A stretch of 64,000 nt of DNA from Isoetes taiwanensis (lineage: Eukaryota; Streptophyta; Lycopodiopsida; Isoetales; Isoetaceae), in contig JAJEKV010000018.1 in NCBI GenBank assembly GCA_021234155.1, positions 15,928,180 through 15,992,179 on the forward strand, written 5' to 3'. Under the pieces are notes generated by a model that saw nothing but the letters and a program-made list of their open reading frames with translations, was not told the DNA's origin and did no database searches. Shown in pieces: positions 24,330 through 34,948 of this stretch; within the stretch, counting starts at the first letter, position 1; each line of letters starts with the position of its first letter. The position numbers and the translations under genes were made by a program.

Positions 24330-25400
24330 GGTGCCCACGCATATCCCTAGGCCGAACTTTATCAAGGGACCCCACTTGTGTAAATAATATGCATAAAAAG
24401 CCCAATTTGGGTCCCCATCCGTAAATAGTATGCTTGAAAGGCCCTTTGGACAAGCTTTCCAACGAGCTAAAAAGCGCCAAAACCAGTCGAAATACATGGG
24501 TTATGCCAAAAATCCTATACATTGCCACCACGGAGTTTCCTCAAATTGGGCGGGCGCCCAATTTAGAGCCCCATTTGTGTAATTACTATGCTTGAAAGGT
24601 CCTCTGGAGAAGCTTTCAACGAGATAAAAACACCAAAAACAGAGTCCCGATGCAAAAAGTTATGCCAAAAAAAGTATTCTCGACACTGAGTTCCCTCAAA
24701 TTGGCCCGCCCAATTTGAGCCATATTTGGATCCCATTTAGATAAAGCTTATGCTTGATTATTGTCTTTATCAAAGCCCTCTGAATAAGCATTCCAAGGAG
24801 CTAAAGAACGCCAAAACGAGTTCAAAACAAAAAGTTGTGCCGAAAACCTATATCGCCACCCTTGAGTTCCCTAAATTGGGCGCCCGCCCAATTTGAGCCC
24901 AATTTCAGGGTCTATTTCTATAAATAGTATGCTTGGTTTTTGCATTTATCGAAGTTTTCTGAACAAGCTTTCCAACGAGATAAAAAACGCCGAAAACGGA
25001 GTCCGGATGCAAAAGTTATGCCGAAAAAGTATTCGACACCGAAGTCCCTCAAATTGGGCGCCCGCCCAATTTGAGCCATATTTGATCCCATTTAGATAAA
25101 GCTTATGCTTGATTATTGTCTTTATCAAAGCCCCTCGAATAAGCATTCCAAGGAGCTAAAGAACGCCGAAAACGGAGTTCGAAACCAAAAGTTATGCCGA
25201 GAAACCTATATCGCCAATTCTGAGTTTCCCTAAAATTGGGCGCCCGCCCAATTTGAGCCCAATTTCAGGGTCTATTTCTATAAATAGTATGCTTGGTTTT
25301 TGCCATTATCGGCCCTCTGAACAAACTTTGCAACGATAAAAAAACGCCAAGAACAGAGTCTGGATGTAAAAGTTATGCCGAAAAGTATTTCGCACCACCA
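24330..25400. repeat. ~180-bp satellite with two-unit higher-order period
   Basis: Each monomer contains TATGCTTG, a GCTTTCCAACGAGATAAA-like block, AAAAGTTATGCCGA and a palindrome-like AAATTGGGCG..CGCCCAATTT. Neighbouring monomers differ, but every second one matches: 'AGGGTCTATTTCTATAAATA' occurs at about 24906 and 25268, and the other monomer type repeats at about 24718 and 25073. The higher-order unit is thus about 355-360 bp. The last degraded unit runs towards 25600. Confidence 0.85.
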
Positions 25401-25599
25401 CTGGTCCCAAAACACCTTAAATTGGGAGCAAAATTTGGGGACCATTTGTTTGGCTTTTGGGGAAAAATATTTTGTTATGCCACAGGGGCAAATTGGCCCG
25501 CACCAATTTGGCCCTTTTGGGGAAAACATTTTGCCATGCAAGGCAACAACCCCCGGGCAAATTGGGCTTCATTTTGGCCCTTGGGAGAAGTTTTTTTGT

Positions 25600-26328
25600 C
25601 TTAATATTAGGTATTTAAATGGCGTGTTTTTTATTTGGCATAACCTTCTGCTCTAACCAAGATTTATTGTCGCAAGTAATCAATGGCTAAGAGATTCTTG
25701 AGAGTCTTGACAGATTGAGAAGTCAACTCCACATGAGGTAGAAGAGGAGGGAAATAAGTCACGCCTCCAAGAATTCATGGAGAGGATGGAAAGTATGAAA
25801 GATGCTCCACAAAGAAGCTCAAGCACACATTGAAGAACCCAAAAAGGTCCGCCGCATCGAAGAGCAACCCGATCCTTGAGAATTATTTGTTATCTATTCG
25901 ACTTATTTCGCATAGAAGTAACTCGAAATTGGGCCCACCACTTCTCAGGCGACATTATAAATTTAGTCATAATGTTATATGCTCCATATGTTTGTAAACA
26001 ATATCTAATGAATGTCTCGCATTAAATGTTATTATATTCACTTATGTTGTGCTATGTTCGGACCATTCTGAAAGTGTCCCCACTATGAATCTACACTATG
26101 CGATTTGGCGAAAAGTCGGCTTCAAAAAGCAAGACCACCTATAGTGAAGGCGCTTGGTCGAGACACAAACTTGGATGGCACTTCTTTGGCTTAATAGATA
26201 CAGGCACGCCATCTCACCCACCGCACGATTCCCCCAAATTTTGCATCATTCTAACAAATAAAACCCCTATATTCTAAAAATTCGGGTCCATTTGGGAGTC
26301 ATATGGACTCAGCCAAAGTCCACAATTA
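25600..26328. other. no gene seen
   Basis: The sequence is mixed, with a few short open stretches and no recognisable domain or repeat. At 25690-25830 a Glu-rich reading is present but broken. Confidence 0.4.
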
Positions 26329-27200
26329 ATGAAATTATGCTTAATACCATTCCGATTGCTAATTGGAGATGAGGAGAGATGCTCCACCTGTGGTCTTGCA
26401 TTCCAGGATGATTACACCCTCAGCCTGCGGATGAAATGTGAACATCATTATCACGCTAGCCGCACCCAGTTTGCTCATGGAAAAAGGATGTCACCGAAAG
26501 TGTACGAGACCATTCCTGCTGTGGTTAGTGCAGAAATAGGTAAGCTTAATACAAGAAAGCAGAAGTGTTGCATGCCGAAACAAACACAAAACCGAAGAAG
26601 ATAATTGATGTTGATGAGCATGTAGCCACAACTCCCCGATAGCAAAGCAGGAAAAGGAAACATGTCAACACACCAAAAGTAAAAGGACCCAGTGATCAGC
26701 CAAGCACAAGTCCACAAGGGTTCACACTCCACAGCCAAGACATGGGAAAAAGGTACATGTCTGCTTTCGTGCTCGATTTTGAATTGGCAGCACTAGAAGG
26801 TGTCAGAGACATTGACAACAAACTACCGCCAGCCTTCAAAGACACCTGCAAAGATCACCTGGCAAAGACAAAGGTCGAGACACCAAAGCATGTCAATCCA
26901 AGGGAGATTCAAGTAGTACCGATGGTGCCAACAATTATAGTATAGTTCCAAATTCTCAAACCGCCTCTAAAAGGCCTCCTCTATCATCGTTTCTTTGTGG
27001 AAGGAAAACGATGGCGAAGATGTCAAGAATCGATTCGATTACGCTTGTTAGCGGTGAACAAAGTTGGTACCTGGCCAAGGGCCGGAAGGTTGTGGAAGAA
27101 GAAAGTGAGAGTGAGTCGAAAATGACCTTGATGAGGACGTCCCCATAGAAGTAGCATTTGGAAAGAAAAAACATGGCTAATGTAATTTTGCCTTATGTAT
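26329..27200 (+). pseudogene. RING-like zinc-binding fragment, N-terminal part of cargo gene
   Basis: The frame 26329-26604 contains CSTCGLAFQDDYTLSLRM followed by KCEHHYHAS. The spacing C-x2-C-x14-C-x-H-x2-H resembles a RING-H2 finger, with the last Cys pair not visible (Arg where Cys is expected). A second frame, 26742-26945 (FVLDFELAALEGVRDIDNKL, PPAFKDTCKDHLAKTK), follows in the same direction. It may encode the N-terminal part of the phosphatase-like gene downstream, as all open stretches from 26.3 to 28.55 kb are on the plus strand. Family assignment is tentative. E3 ligase activity is not supported, since the finger is incomplete. Confidence 0.35.
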
Positions 27201-27307
27201 TTCAGGCAGGCAAACCTTGATTTTGCAAGACAACCCTAAACCATCAGCCAAAAGGTTTTTGTTCAAACAATTAATATATTTGATCCCTGTTTTATTCCAC
27301 CTTTAAT

Positions 27308-27875
27308 GTGCTTAATTTTGGTTTGGATTATTCATTCAACTTCAGAAAACTTGTCCCGGTAAAAAGAAGGCAGCCAATGGTTATACTTAGTGAATCTGAT
27401 GAAGAAGACAATACAGATAAAGAAGTGCCAGCACAAACTCTAACATACAAAAGGTGCCTGTTATCCTGTTACATTTCAGAATGTGTATTCTCTACAAATT
27501 TCAGTTGTTAATTGGAGCTCATCCTTGCATGCGAGGAGAATAAGACAGTCGTGAATGAAGAAACCGAGGACAAAGGCAAAGCAAGGGTTACCGATAGCCG
27601 GAAACACCCATACATTGGGGTGTGGAGATACTAATAAGGATGTATCCGACTATGGCTATCAAGACTTCCATCATCCGGTAGCAAAGATAAAGCAGAGTCC
27701 AAAGGTTGCAAAGACTTTCCAAAGACCTCCCGATAGCACTTCCCAAAAGAGTCCAAAGACACATTGCAAAGATGGCACAAGCACGGCGTGCAAAGACACA
27801 TCGGCGAAGTGGTTGCAAACGCCCAAGGATGGACACCTGCATCTGAAGTTGATGGTGCCGGACGAAATGGTGTAA
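27308..27875 (+). pseudogene. charged linker exons of phosphatase-like cargo gene
   Basis: Two plus-strand frames read as low-complexity linkers. One has PVKRRQPMVILSESDEEDN, a basic stretch then an acidic stretch. The other is Lys/Pro/Ser/Thr-rich: KIKQSPKVAKTFQRPPDSTS, QKSPKTHCKDG. Intron-like sequence (TTTTATTCCACC...AACTTCAG) precedes the first. Such linkers are common in nuclear proteins. The link to the downstream FCP1-like domain is by position and direction only. Confidence 0.4.
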
Positions 27876-27914
27876 TCCGGCACGCATACAACAGAGGAGA
27901 ATGAACGGAAAAAT

Positions 27915-28552
27915 TTGCCTCCACCACAAACGAAGCATGTTGTAAAAAGAAACGCAAATAAGTACCTCATTTGCGCACTGTGGTATCATGAGTTTGTGGA
28001 GTGGGCACCGCAGAGGTTTAATATTGTGATTTGGAGTGCTTCTCTACTGAATACAAGGGATATGGTGGATGCATTGTTCCCCGATTTGCGCACTTGATTC
28101 TTGAAGGTATATGGTCAAGAGCATTGCTATGCATGCGAGCATCCAAAACGCACTTTAAAAAGCAAATTTTTTCAAGGAGTTGAAGGTTGTACTTGAGGAT
28201 TTTCCTCAAAATCATGGTATGATTTTCTTGGTTGATGACGGCCTAAACCCTGCATACACAACCCTTCCCATTATGCCTTTCAAGGGGCAAGAAGAGGACA
28301 ACTTTTTGCAGAAGTTTGTGTGTCCAACTTTGGAATACTTGTCTTCTCATACAAAGATGTGAAATGATCTCACAAAGTTGACATCAATGATGCATGGTTG
28401 GAAGAGGAGACAGCTTGCAAATGTTGATTCGCCTCGACAACTATCTTGTCTCGGCCTACTATATCTTCAATGCTCCATTAGAAGTACAAAGGCAGCTGCT
28501 GGGCACCTTTCCTGGCGACCAGCATGATTATGAAGACTTCGATGACTCATGA
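27915..28552 (+). pseudogene. FCP1/NLI-interacting-factor-like phosphatase domain, broken
   Basis: The first frame reads KRNANKYLICALWYHEFVEW, then RFNIVIWSASLLNTRDMVDA and LFPDL. This is the HAD-superfamily FCP1 pattern in which 'RPWCHEFL......VGIWSS....NV..I...F' is typical of plant members. After a frameshift near 28100, FFKELKVVLEDFP, IFLVDDGLNPAYTTLPIMPF and EEDNFLQKF match the second half, in which the LLVDDSP-type Asp pair binds metal. A last shifted stretch, LLGTFPGDQHDYEDFDDS, ends at the TGA at 28552. The catalytic DxDGT segment, expected just upstream of 27930, is not visible. Live relatives dephosphorylate Ser/Thr residues, for example on the RNA polymerase II tail. This copy is incomplete as written, though some shifts may be sequence errors. 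Confidence 0.72.
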
Positions 28553-28879
28553 AGTAACCATTGTACACTACTTTTTTGTAATATATATGTATGATTACTT
28601 TGTCTTATCTTCAGTATTGAGTGATCTTGAGTGATGTCTCTAATCTTGAGTGTACAATTTTCTGTAATATATATCAAGCTTACTCTCCAATACTACAAGC
28701 ATTGTTTCCAATATTAAAATACTCCAATACAGCAGTCCAATACTACAAACATTGTCTCACAAGCATTGTCTCCAATACAATGATCAAAATTTGAGACAAG
28801 TACACAAGTAACTACGCACTGTTACAATGATAAAACAACTAGGCCAAAGCATATTCAACCTTCATATGGCGACCGTCAA

Positions 28880-31800
28880 GGATCATCCGTGAGTAGCCCG
28901 CTCAAGGGAAAATCTGTTGGTGCCGTGAATCTGATTCATCTCAAACTTGATAGCCGATACGTGATGATCAGACCGAAAGTCGCCTTTGTCTTCAAGTAGC
29001 TCCCAACTACCATCCGGCCGGGCAAAGATAGTACAAACCAGCCAACACATGTTCATCCACATTGAAGGTTCTGACCCTCAAATATCCTTGACAATTTCAC
29101 AAAGGATATGCCCAACTTAACACATTTGACCACATAGAAATCTGCATTCTCCTCCGATTTCCTCCTCTCGCCTAAACAAAGAAAGTTATCACCTTCCTCT
29201 ACGCTTCCACTAAGCCATTCTCCATCACCTTCAAAAATGCCTCATCGATTTCGCCTTCATACCTTCACCAAAAGAGACTTATCCGGCTTTAGTGTAACAT
29301 ATTTCCAATTCTTCAATCAGGCTTGTTCACACAAGATGACCAGTTTCCTTTCAAACAAGTTACCACATAAACAACTTAAACCTCTATGAGCCACCCTTGT
29401 GCTTGATTTGGCCAAGTATGTCCTGGGATGTCGGTATTTGCTTGGTCCCTTCCACCTCACACCCGATCCCAAATGGTCTGTCCTATCAACATCATCCTTT
29501 CCAATTACCCGTAAGTACCGCAAGGAGACAACAAGTATTGCATCTCACGCCGACAAAATACAACACTACTCATCACATTACAGCTAGCTCACGTGACAAA
29601 GACTTAAAGCAGATGAAAGCACTAATCAGCACATTACAGCAGTTTACAAAGCACTACTCAACAGAATACAGCAGATGAAAGCATAATACCTTTTGATGTC
29701 CCCCGTTGTTGGTACCTTCATTCCAACGAGTTCTTGACTTCACAGTGCATCAGCAAGCACCCTAAATCTCACCCCATCATACTTGAGCCGCTCTCTAGTG
29801 AATGCCCCTTTAAGGACCCCCTTGCCCATCATGCTCTCCCTTACCATGGGCTGTCCCAAAGAAATTCCATACTATTTCCTTCCCTAGCTCATGGTGATAT
29901 CTTGGTAGGAAATAGAATGGCGGCTGCAGATTTGAATTGGCTAGAACAACCATCCGACCAAACTATATGCCCGGAGAAATCTACACCATTTGATACAAGC
30001 CATGCATTGTGCTTTCTAAGACAAAGTCTTTGCACAAAAAGAGTGTCATGAAGCTTGTCATCACTCAAGTAAAAATGGGTTTCCTTCAATAGCTTTACGA
30101 TCGCAGAACCGATGTCCATCCTATACGATGTGGACGAATTGTTATATTCCGTCATTGTGCCAATGCGGCTTTGAACCTCCCTTTGTATTTTTTATGTTTG
30201 TAATTCTCCGCAAAATCAATTACGTAAACAATGGTGCCATCTTGGATATTGTCCGTGCAACTCCCGAATTGCATGGCCCGCCATCTAGCCCCGTGAATTG
30301 TGTGGCACCTAATATCTTCAATGTGGAACACGATATGAAATGAAATCCTTCACCGCCGTTCTCTTGTAAGACAATCTAAGGACCCGGCTTTTGGTCCTTT
30401 TTTTTTTTCCCTTGCCATTTGAGGTCTCGCCTTTGTGTTGCGGCTTGATGTGACGTGGTCCCACCAGCTTCCTTGGATTTCTTACTTTTGTTTCCCTTCT
30501 TCTCAACTTGTGCTGCAGCTCTTCAAAGTTGTGTCCCACCAGCCTACCTTGGATTTCTTACTTTTTGTTTCCCCTTCTTGGTGGCATTGGCTCTTTTCTT
30601 TCTGCGCCACACTGCACCTCCTTAACGCGCAGCCTCGCAGACTCCACCAAAATCTTCTTCGCCTCCACCGAATCAGAATAAGGTCTGTAGCATAAAACGT
30701 AAGATTAGCGCAAGTTGAAAGCACAAAAGCGGTTTTTCGGATGACAAGACATATATCAAAGACATGTTTCAAAGATGCAATAAAGAGAGTATTACCTTTT
30801 CAAACATCTTCCATTCAAGCAAGAACTCATGATTCTCTCTTTCTCTTGGACATATAGGAAGAGTTTTTATGCCACACTTCCGACATGTCTCATGTTTATG
30901 CCATTCTTCACCCTCGCTTTGTTGCAAACCACGCCCCTCGAGCTTCGCTGGTTGGAGTCATACGTTATGTTGGCTGGCCGACACGCCTCACCGTGTCCAC
31001 AGACCTCGCAGTGCACTTGCACTCTTCACCATGATATCCGGTTTTATTGACCTTAATGCATTCTGGGGCTACCCCGGCATACTCTAATCGCATATGGTAT
31101 ATGCAACAACAAAGTTTCCCTTTACGATACTTTCTTTACATAAATAGGCTTCAACTTCTCGAAGCCTTTAAGCAAACAGGGTGTTCGGGATGTGCCTTTT
31201 TGTATTGTTGAAATAGCTGCAACTGAATGGTGGTCGTTGGTTAGAAATATTTATGCAATAATAGCAAAGAAAAAATTTGTATGGAAACTTATACCGCGTG
31301 ACCTCCATAAGGTGCAAGGGATAAGAAATTCGAAGCCCCGACTCTCCAACAAAGTGTTCACAAGATCTTTCTTGCAAGGAGAGACTCGCTATTTTGTTTC
31401 CGAATTGCATTATGCTTTGCTTGCAAGCGGGGGTGAGAGAATCGCACCTCAACCTCCTTTGGAAGCTAGACCACCTGACCATTTCCAAGGGCGGCTTCCG
31501 ATTTTTCTTAATGCAAAGAGCTTGCAATTGTTGACCTCATGCAACCTATCATAAGAAATATTGCACATTAATCAATGAACATATCCCATCTAGCATCACT
31601 CAGCAGATACAAGCACTTAAAAGCACTTAAAAGCACGAAGAAGCACAGGCATGAAAGCAAGAATTAGATGCACCTAACAGCCCTGCCATAGTGGAATTGC
31701 ATCTCGATTTTGTGGAAGAAGCCATCACCGATTAGGTTTTGAGGTTACGGCTCTCCAAACATCATGGTTCCTTTGCCTCTTTGTGGCTGCCATTGTCTGT

Positions 31801-32100
31801 TTCAAGTTGTTGAGCAAAGACTTTCACGCCTTGCACTCCTTTGGATTTGGCAAAATTCCGTGTTACGAGATTTCCATTTCGGTGGTGATGAACCACCCTC
31901 TTCATCACATCGGCCTTGAGTTCGGGTGAATGCTTTTTGGTGAGCTTGTTGAAGTAATCAACTACAAGCTTGGCTATTTCTTGCCTGCGTCTCGTGCTCA
32001 TAACCTCCCGTTCAGCCGCTGCTTTCCTCATCTTATTCCGTATCAGATTCTCTCTTTCTCTCGCATCCAATTTTTTGTAAATTGCGGAGAAACCGGATCT
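28880..32100 (-). pseudogene. DDE-type transposase with DFAENY / SDG..QFK / HGKG motifs
   Basis: Minus-strand fragments in order form one protein. The N-terminal part (31762-32070) is basic and coiled-coil-like (RRRQEIAKLVVDYFNKL). A Cys/His-containing piece (about 30870-30960) has HKHETCRKCGIKTLPICP. A Lys-rich linker covers 30318-30620. The catalytic part (29700-30330) has VIDFAENYKHKKY, HIVWSDGCSSQFKSA and then WNFFGTAHGKGEHDGQG. A C-terminal piece (28880-29250) has EENADFYVVKCVK and FARPDGSWELLEDKG. These motifs recur in a transposase family of animals and seed-free plants that I recall but cannot name with certainty. Several frameshifts and intron-like gaps are present. It reads convergently with the phosphatase-like gene, about 330 bp away. 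Confidence 0.7.
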
Positions 32101-32504
32101 TCACGCTGATATTTCCCGTGTTGCATTGACATCCAACAAATCTGAACATCAGATTGGAATTCATCGGTAGAAAGTCCAATGCTAAACGTGTGATTGCCTC
32201 CCCCAGATCGGGGGCGCCATGAAATTCCCCGAGAGAGGGAGAATTAGTGAATTGGAGGGAGAATTTTTACGGGCGCGTGAGGTCGGGGTAGTTCCAGGCT
32301 CCAACAATTTGCAACGTACTACCACTGGCGAAAATCCAGCCAAAATCCAACAATCATTTTCTTAACGGTTTGTTGGTGAGGTGGGCGACGCGAGTACATG
32401 AAGGGCGATCGAAATATGATGCAAGCATTACACCCACCAGCACCCAAATTAAGCAAAAGCAGGGGTGCTTTAAGCGGGCTAAAACCCTGCTATAAGCATG
32501 CTAC

Positions 32505-32528
32505 AAGCATGCGTCCGGACGCATGCTT
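32505..32528. repeat. 24-bp perfect palindrome near right end
   Basis: AAGCATGCGTCC is followed directly by its reverse complement. Overlapping AAGCATGC copies lie just before it (about 32493-32502). It sits 27 bases inside the right end of the 13.6-kb transposon. It may be a transposase-binding or structural site. No equivalent was seen at the left end. Confidence 0.85.
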
Positions 32529-32532
32529 TTGA

Positions 32533-32555
32533 TACCCACCAGCATACTTTCACCC
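32533..32555. repeat. right terminal inverted repeat of 13.6-kb transposon
   Basis: The sequence is the reverse complement of 18951-18973 over 23 bases. It is followed by the TAGA duplication and then the minisatellite. Confidence 0.92.
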
Positions 32556-32745
32556 TAGATTCCCCAAGATTTTATGAAGATTCTCTTAGATTCTCTAAGA
32601 TTACATCAAGTTTCCCCTAGATTCTCAAGGATTTTAAAAAGATTTTGTTAGATTCCCCTAGATTCCCAAAGATTCTCTTGAGATTCTCCTAGATTCCAAA
32701 GATTCCCTTAGATTCTTTAAGATTCTACAAAGGTTCCCCTACAAA
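32556..32745. repeat. AGATTC minisatellite, right part
   Basis: This continues the array left at 18950, with the same 10-11 bp step, for about 18 more units. It ends at CCCCTACAAAGCC, where Helitron helicase coding sequence begins. Confidence 0.9.
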
Positions 32746-33052
32746 GCCATCAGACAGCGACCTCCTCCCCTTCAAGCGAACACAGTTCCTCGTCCGACTT
32801 GCATTCTCGATGACCATAAACAAGTCACAAGGTTAGTCCATGACCTCCGTTGGCATCTGCCTACCAATGCTAGGTTTCACACATGGTCAGCTCTATGTCG
32901 CATTCTCAAGATGCACCACACAACAAGGAGTGAAGGTGTACATTCAAGACACCTCAAGGCAAGGAGCACTGCTAAAAAATAATAGGAGGTTCACTCCAAA
33001 TGTAGTCTACAAAGAGATCCTATGGGATGAAATGGCCCTTAAACTTCTATAG
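32745..33052 (+). pseudogene. Helitron helicase (PIF1-like) C-terminus
   Basis: The plus strand reads KPSDSDLLPFKRTQFLVRLA then FSMTINKSQG. After a one-base shift near 32835 it reads SVGICLPMLGFTHGQLYVAF and SRCTTQQGVKVYI. These match the last helicase motifs (V and VI) of plant RepHel proteins, where 'FAMTINKSQGQ....G.YLP..VFTHGQLYVA.SR' is conserved. The frame ends at 33052. RepHel drives rolling-circle transposition. Everything upstream in the domain is missing: the minisatellite abuts directly. The frameshift lies at the CAAGGTTAG site, where a Gln-Ser codon pair is expected. Confidence 0.88.
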
Positions 33053-33254
33053 ATCTCTTACATTGTACTAATACCCATCAACTTTGGGCACTATTACTAT
33101 GTTTGTATATTTATTTTTTCCCATAATAAAAGATAGATAGATTTTCAACGTAATTTTGTGAAAGGGTTACTGCACACTTTTCTCATCGCGGTCAAAACAT
33201 TTACAAACTTCCAACACATGGAACAATCACAAAAGGTAAACAATCACATATAAA

Positions 33255-33281
33255 GCCTACCAAAGGTGGGCAATTTACTAG
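33255..33281 (+). repeat. Helitron 3' terminus: hairpin plus CTAG
   Basis: GCCTACC-AAA-GGTGGGC (33255-33271) forms a 7-bp stem with one G-T pair. Six bases later come CTAG (33278-33281) and a host T. This is the known Helitron 3' structure (hairpin then CTRR, inserted before T). It lies 229 bp after the helicase stop, which fits. The 5' TC end could not be placed. Confidence 0.75.
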
Positions 33282-34943
33282 TATTTTATTATGATTTCTC
33301 TGATCTTGTTCAACTGCAGATGAATTGCCCCATGTAGCTTATTGATGCAGCAATGGCGATTAAAATATGAAAGGAGTTGAAGATATTGCCCTTAACGGAC
33401 TCATTGCTTTCTCCAACTCCAGCTTACACTAACTCCTTAATTTTTAATCCCTTGTTCAGAGAAATCCAAGACCCTGACAGTTTCTTATAAGAGGCCATGT
33501 AAATGGCAAAAGGAAAAGGGTCAATTTGAGGGCTTGATGCTATGGCCGATTCTAGGCCTTGATATATGAGCAACTAGAAATTCATCATTTATGACTTGAG
33601 GTTTTCTGTGTTGCTTCAGCTTCCCTATTTTCCAAATGTGAAGACTAAACCTATAGTGGTTGCAATAGACAAGCTGGGTTTGGTGCTCAATATACCTTAT
33701 GCTGCTAGAAGGGGATAATAAATCCTGATCATCTGATATCTGAGCGTAAGCACCCCAAGCACATGGTCGCATCATACCTGAATGCCAGAACATGTTGCCT
33801 GCACTCAACCGGACAGAATTTAAGTTACTATCCTGATTAGAAAAATAGTAGAGGCTCAGAAGTTGCAATGCGGATCATATAATGGCAAACCCGGTGCATC
33901 CAGCAAAGCCGATAGCGCCTCATATCATAATACTAGGGAACCTGATAGGCTTGATCCAGTTCTCCCATTATCTCCTAAATATTGAAACAGACGCCCCTTC
34001 TCTCTATCACTGCATTCACAAAAATCGTGTAAACAATCATGTGAGCAATCAACCGTGCAGTATCAATTGGCTTTTTGTTTGGGAATCTTCTTTGTTAGAA
34101 ACAGAGTCTGGGTTTTGAATTCAGAAGACTATACCAATCCTCTACCTCCTCAAAACTATAGCGATCATATCATGTCTAACTCTGGAACATCTGACCCAAT
34201 TGAACAGGTAGTCTAATTTAGAAGCTTTTCCTAAAAAAATTGCATATTTTGTGCTCCCAATCATGATCCTGGCATCAGAAAAATATTTTTGAGTCAAATT
34301 ATATCTAAATTTGTTCTGCATTTCTTCTAGTTCCATTCAGATTGTATATGCAGATTCAAATTGCAGGTTAGAATTATAGTTTTGAATTGGGTTCTTATAA
34401 TTTGAATTATTAAGTTTCTACTTGAGTTACAAAATTGCTTCAAGACAAGGATTAGGATCTTATAAGATCTATTATACAAAAACAGTGTGTATTCCGAGCC
34501 ATGATTCCTTCCCTTTTTCTGTTGCATCATCGTTGTTTTTTCTATTCGTGCGTCCAACCGCTGGATGTAAATTCACAAGTATTCAATTATAATACATTGA
34601 GGTTCTTGCGTCTCTGGTGCTCACCCATTTCAGATGGTTAAAAATGAGAAAGAAATAGTGCTACACTAGCACCCTCTTAACAATAGAAGCCTTCTATCAG
34701 TAAAACTGGTCGTTGTTAAAGACATTGGGGAAAGCCGTTCCCGACGGGAACCTGGCTAGCCACATTTTGCAACATTTTAGCCCCATGCTTCTAAAATAGA
34801 AACTCTTAGACTATCAAGAGTTGCCCTAGAAGGGGTTGAGCTAGTGGTAGTCTTAGCGTTCACAACATTTGATGACCTTTGCTTTCTTTCTTCTGCCCAG
34901 GATTTGGCAAGGGAAGAACAATACTAGGTAGCACATGATTGTA
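33282..34943. other. no gene confirmed between Helitron and gypsy1
   Basis: The stretch is AT-rich and of low repeat content. A minus-strand open frame at 33521-33868 (115 residues) has no recognised domain. Intron-like borders (TTCAACTGCAG at 33310-33320; TTCTTTCTTCTGCCCAG near 34885) suggest this may be remnant host-gene sequence. I cannot assign it. Confidence 0.4.
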
Positions 34944-34948
34944 TCTTC

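Larger units (their letters stand above)
18951..32555 (-). mobile_element. 13.6-kb TIR DNA transposon with cargo, TSD TAGA
   Basis: The left end begins GGGTGAAAGTATGCTGGTGG and the right end is its reverse complement, with 23 perfect bases. Both sides carry TAGA (18947-18950 and 32556-32559). Deleting the element and one TAGA restores an uninterrupted 10-bp minisatellite, so both ends are exact. Inside are a minus-strand transposase remnant (28880-32100), a plus-strand gene with RING-like and FCP1-like parts (26329-28552), another plus-strand open region (19890-20873) and three tandem-repeat blocks. Both subterminal regions are rich in CACCAGCACCC. Superfamily: a 4-bp duplication and the DFAENY/SDG..QFK/HGKG transposase would suit Sola-like elements, but this is not certain. 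Confidence 0.88.

Noticed and set aside
33521-33868. 115-residue minus-strand open frame as a gene
   Set aside because: No recognised domain, no start context or neighbours; possible chance frame in AT-rich DNA.
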